Source: an uncultured Synechococcus sp. (GTDB lineage Bacteria > Cyanobacteriota > Cyanobacteriia > PCC-6307 > Cyanobiaceae). From it: a DNA stretch of 5,862 bases. The translations under genes were made by a program, and so were the position numbers. The notes beneath the pieces are model-generated. The model saw only the letters and a program-made list of their open reading frames with translations. It was not told where the DNA came from and made no database searches. This document shows positions 4,434-5,862 of the stretch, one piece after another. The stretch covers positions 1 through 5,862 of the forward strand of contig CALJTZ010000532.1 of the NCBI GenBank assembly GCA_937975655.1. Reading direction: 5' to 3'. The first letter of the stretch is position 1; every line of letters begins with the position of its first letter.

Positions 4434-5862
4434 GTGCTCCCGCTGTCCTGGCCCCCGCGTGACGCCGATCACCTGCTGGTGAGCTCGGCCCAGATGGCGG
4501 CCCTGGAGCAGCAGCTGTTCGCCAGCGGCTTGCCGGTGGAGGCGCTGATGGAAAAGGCAGCCCTGGCCCTATCCCAACGGCTGCTCACGGGCCCAATAGC
4601 CCCACAACTGCCCCAGAACGGAGCCCTGGTGCTGGTAGGTCCCGGCCACAACGGCGGCGATGGCCTGGTGATCGCCCGGGAACTGCACCTGGCGGGCGTG
4701 GCCACGCGGATCTGGTGTCCGTACGAGCGGCTCAAACCGCTCACCGCCGCCCACCTGCGCCATGCGCTGTGGTTGGGCATCCCGCGCCTGGAGCAGCCGC
4801 CGCTGCCCGCGGATCCTGCCCTGTGGATCGATGCCCTGTTCGGCATCGGCCAGACCCGCCGGCCTGATCAGAGCTGGGCGGGCCTGGAGAACCTGCTGGC
4901 CGCCCGCCAACAGCAGCGCCCTGGATCCCTCGTGGCGGTGGATGTGCCCACCGGCCTCTGCGCCGACAGCGGCCAACGGCTCGGCAGCCAGGCGGCCTGC
5001 GCCGGGCTCACGGCCACCATCGGCCTGATCAAGCAGGGGCTGGTGCAGGACCAGGCCCTGGCCTGGGTGGGAGAGCTGGAACGGGTCGACCTGGGCCTGC
5101 CTGCCCACCTGCTGCAATCCCTGGAGCCACACCAGCCCCTGGGGCTGCGGCCCCGGGATGCCGCCTCAGCGCCCTGGCCCCGCAGCCCAGCGGCGGCGGG
5201 CAAATACCAGCGGGGCCGCCTGCTGGTGATTGCCGGCAGTCCGGCCTATCCAGGTGCGGCGCAGCTGTGCCTGGCTGGCGCCAGTGCCAGCGGTTGCGGC
5301 AGCCTGCGGGCAGCTGTGCCGGCGGCGGTGGCCCAGCAGCTCTGGAGCGTGCAGCCCCATGTGGTGCTCAGCGCCAGCCTGGGCGGCTTGCAGCAGGGCG
5401 GCGCGGATCTGGGGAGCCTGCCCGCCATGGCCCTGGAGCGCCTGGATGCCGTGGCCCTGGGCCCCGGCCTCGGCCCGGGGCCAAGCGCCGCCGATGGCGA
5501 CGCTGCGATGGCCGCCGACCATCAGGCCTGGCATCAGCTGCAACGGTTCGAGGGCCTGCTGCTGCTGGATGCTGATGGCCTCAATCGCCTGGCCCAGCGG
5601 GGAGGGCCCAGCAGCTGGCTGCAGGACCGCCGCGGGCCCAGCTGGATCACGCCCCACCGGGGCGAATTCGATCGGCTGTTTCCGGAGCTCGTCGGGGTAC
5701 CGCCCCTCGAAGCTGCTGCTGCTGCTGCCCAGGCCAGCGGCTGTGCCGTGGTGCTGAAAGGCGCCCGCACTGTGGTGGCCAGCCCCGATGGACGCCGCTG
5801 GCAGCTGCTGGAGGCCGAGGTGCATGCGGCGCGGGCGGGCCTGGGGGACGTGCTGGCGGGCT
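4434..5862 (+). CDS. nnrD: Bifunctional NAD(P)H-hydrate epimerase / ADP-dependent NAD(P)H-hydrate dehydratase (YjeF type), 3' end cut by the window
   Basis: The enzyme repairs hydrated NADH/NADPH: the N-terminal domain epimerises R- to S-NAD(P)HX and the C-terminal domain dehydrates the S form using ADP. The visible part is 476 codons with no frameshift. Epimerase domain (about 14-240): LLVSSAQMAALEQQLF, then VGPGHNGGDG (68-77), DALFGIG (Asp133) and VAVDVPTGL. Dehydratase domain (about 255 on): KYQRGRLLVIAGSPAYPGAA (Lys257), VALGPGLGPG, LLLDADGLNRL, WITPHRGEFDRL, AVVLKGARTVVA and AGLGDVLAG, with the likely catalytic Asp472. GTG 4434 gives MLPLSWPPRDADHLLVSSAQM and fits the family N-terminus. 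GTG 4479 is possible but would trim conserved residues, and ATG 4387 is in another frame. About 40-60 residues are missing at the right edge by usual family length. A tract of five GCT codons (5712-5726) codes alanine in a helix before LKGA. Confidence 0.94.
   Translation, partial: MLPLSWPPRDADHLLVSSAQMAALEQQLFASGLPVEALMEKAALALSQRLLTGPIAPQLPQNGALVLVGPGHNGGDGLVIARELHLAGVATRIWCPYERLKPLTAAHLRHALWLGIPRLEQPPLPADPALWIDALFGIGQTRRPDQSWAGLENLLAARQQQRPGSLVAVDVPTGLCADSGQRLGSQAACAGLTATIGLIKQGLVQDQALAWVGELERVDLGLPAHLLQSLEPHQPLGLRPRDAASAPWPRSPAAAGKYQRGRLLVIAGSPAYPGAAQLCLAGASASGCGSLRAAVPAAVAQQLWSVQPHVVLSASLGGLQQGGADLGSLPAMALERLDAVALGPGLGPGPSAADGDAAMAADHQAWHQLQRFEGLLLLDADGLNRLAQRGGPSSWLQDRRGPSWITPHRGEFDRLFPELVGVPPLEAAAAAAQASGCAVVLKGARTVVASPDGRRWQLLEAEVHAARAGLGDVLAG

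Noticed and set aside
3022..4482. A 486-residue plus-strand open frame
   Set aside because: It lies antisense to mnmA, whose catalytic motifs are all intact. The translation is low-complexity and His/Gln/Gly-rich, as expected for an antisense shadow in GC-rich DNA.
5712..5729. Five GCT codons and one GCC in a row, as a possible phase-variable repeat
   Set aside because: It codes six alanines at a place where Ala-rich helix is normal for the family. A triplet repeat would not shift the frame, and the tract is short.
1..5862. tRNA or rRNA genes, CRISPR arrays, insertion sequences, riboswitches (including a cobalamin riboswitch before cobQ)
   Set aside because: No supporting structure or repeat was seen by eye. 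The space before cobQ is coding, and no B12-box-like sequence was noticed before 920.

Overview
The window is GC-rich, densely packed and nearly all coding. It looks like chromosomal DNA of a Cyanobium/Synechococcus-type picocyanobacterium. The support is the gene set and the style of the proteins: a cyanobacterial-type MnmA with a KGACCAEG segment, a small [2Fe-2S] protein directly behind cobyric acid synthase, a short hypothetical protein coupled to cobQ, and starts that mostly lack a Shine-Dalgarno sequence. The assignment rests on recalled family features, not on a search.

Layout. Bases 1 to about 405 do not fit the rest. They are a patchwork of three gene pieces, each cut at both ends: an aldehyde dehydrogenase piece of methylmalonate-semialdehyde dehydrogenase type (minus strand), the C-terminal ATPase end of a sensor histidine kinase (minus), and a metal-dependent amidohydrolase/deacetylase piece (plus). 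They run straight into a Maf/YceF-type nucleotide pyrophosphatase gene (minus, start near 888), which loses its C-terminus at the join. From about 405 onward the sequence is orderly. A small hypothetical gene (920-1321) overlaps cobQ by one base (1321-2853). A compact [2Fe-2S] ferredoxin-like gene follows 14 bases later (2868-3113). These three form a plus-strand operon. It converges on mnmA (minus, 3139-4347), with a 25-base gap. After an 86-base divergent spacer comes nnrD/nnrE (plus, from GTG 4434), which is cut by the right edge of the window.

Function. The intact genes are housekeeping. CobQ amidates the corrin ring for (pseudo)cobalamin synthesis. The co-transcribed ferredoxin may supply electrons to that or another pathway. 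MnmA thiolates the tRNA wobble uridine. The bifunctional YjeF-type enzyme repairs hydrated NAD(P)H. Maf removes non-canonical or modified nucleotides. No RNA gene, CRISPR array, insertion sequence or undescribed system was found. The most notable signal is the multi-source chimera at the left end. It is best read as an assembly or amplification artefact unless reads span the joins.
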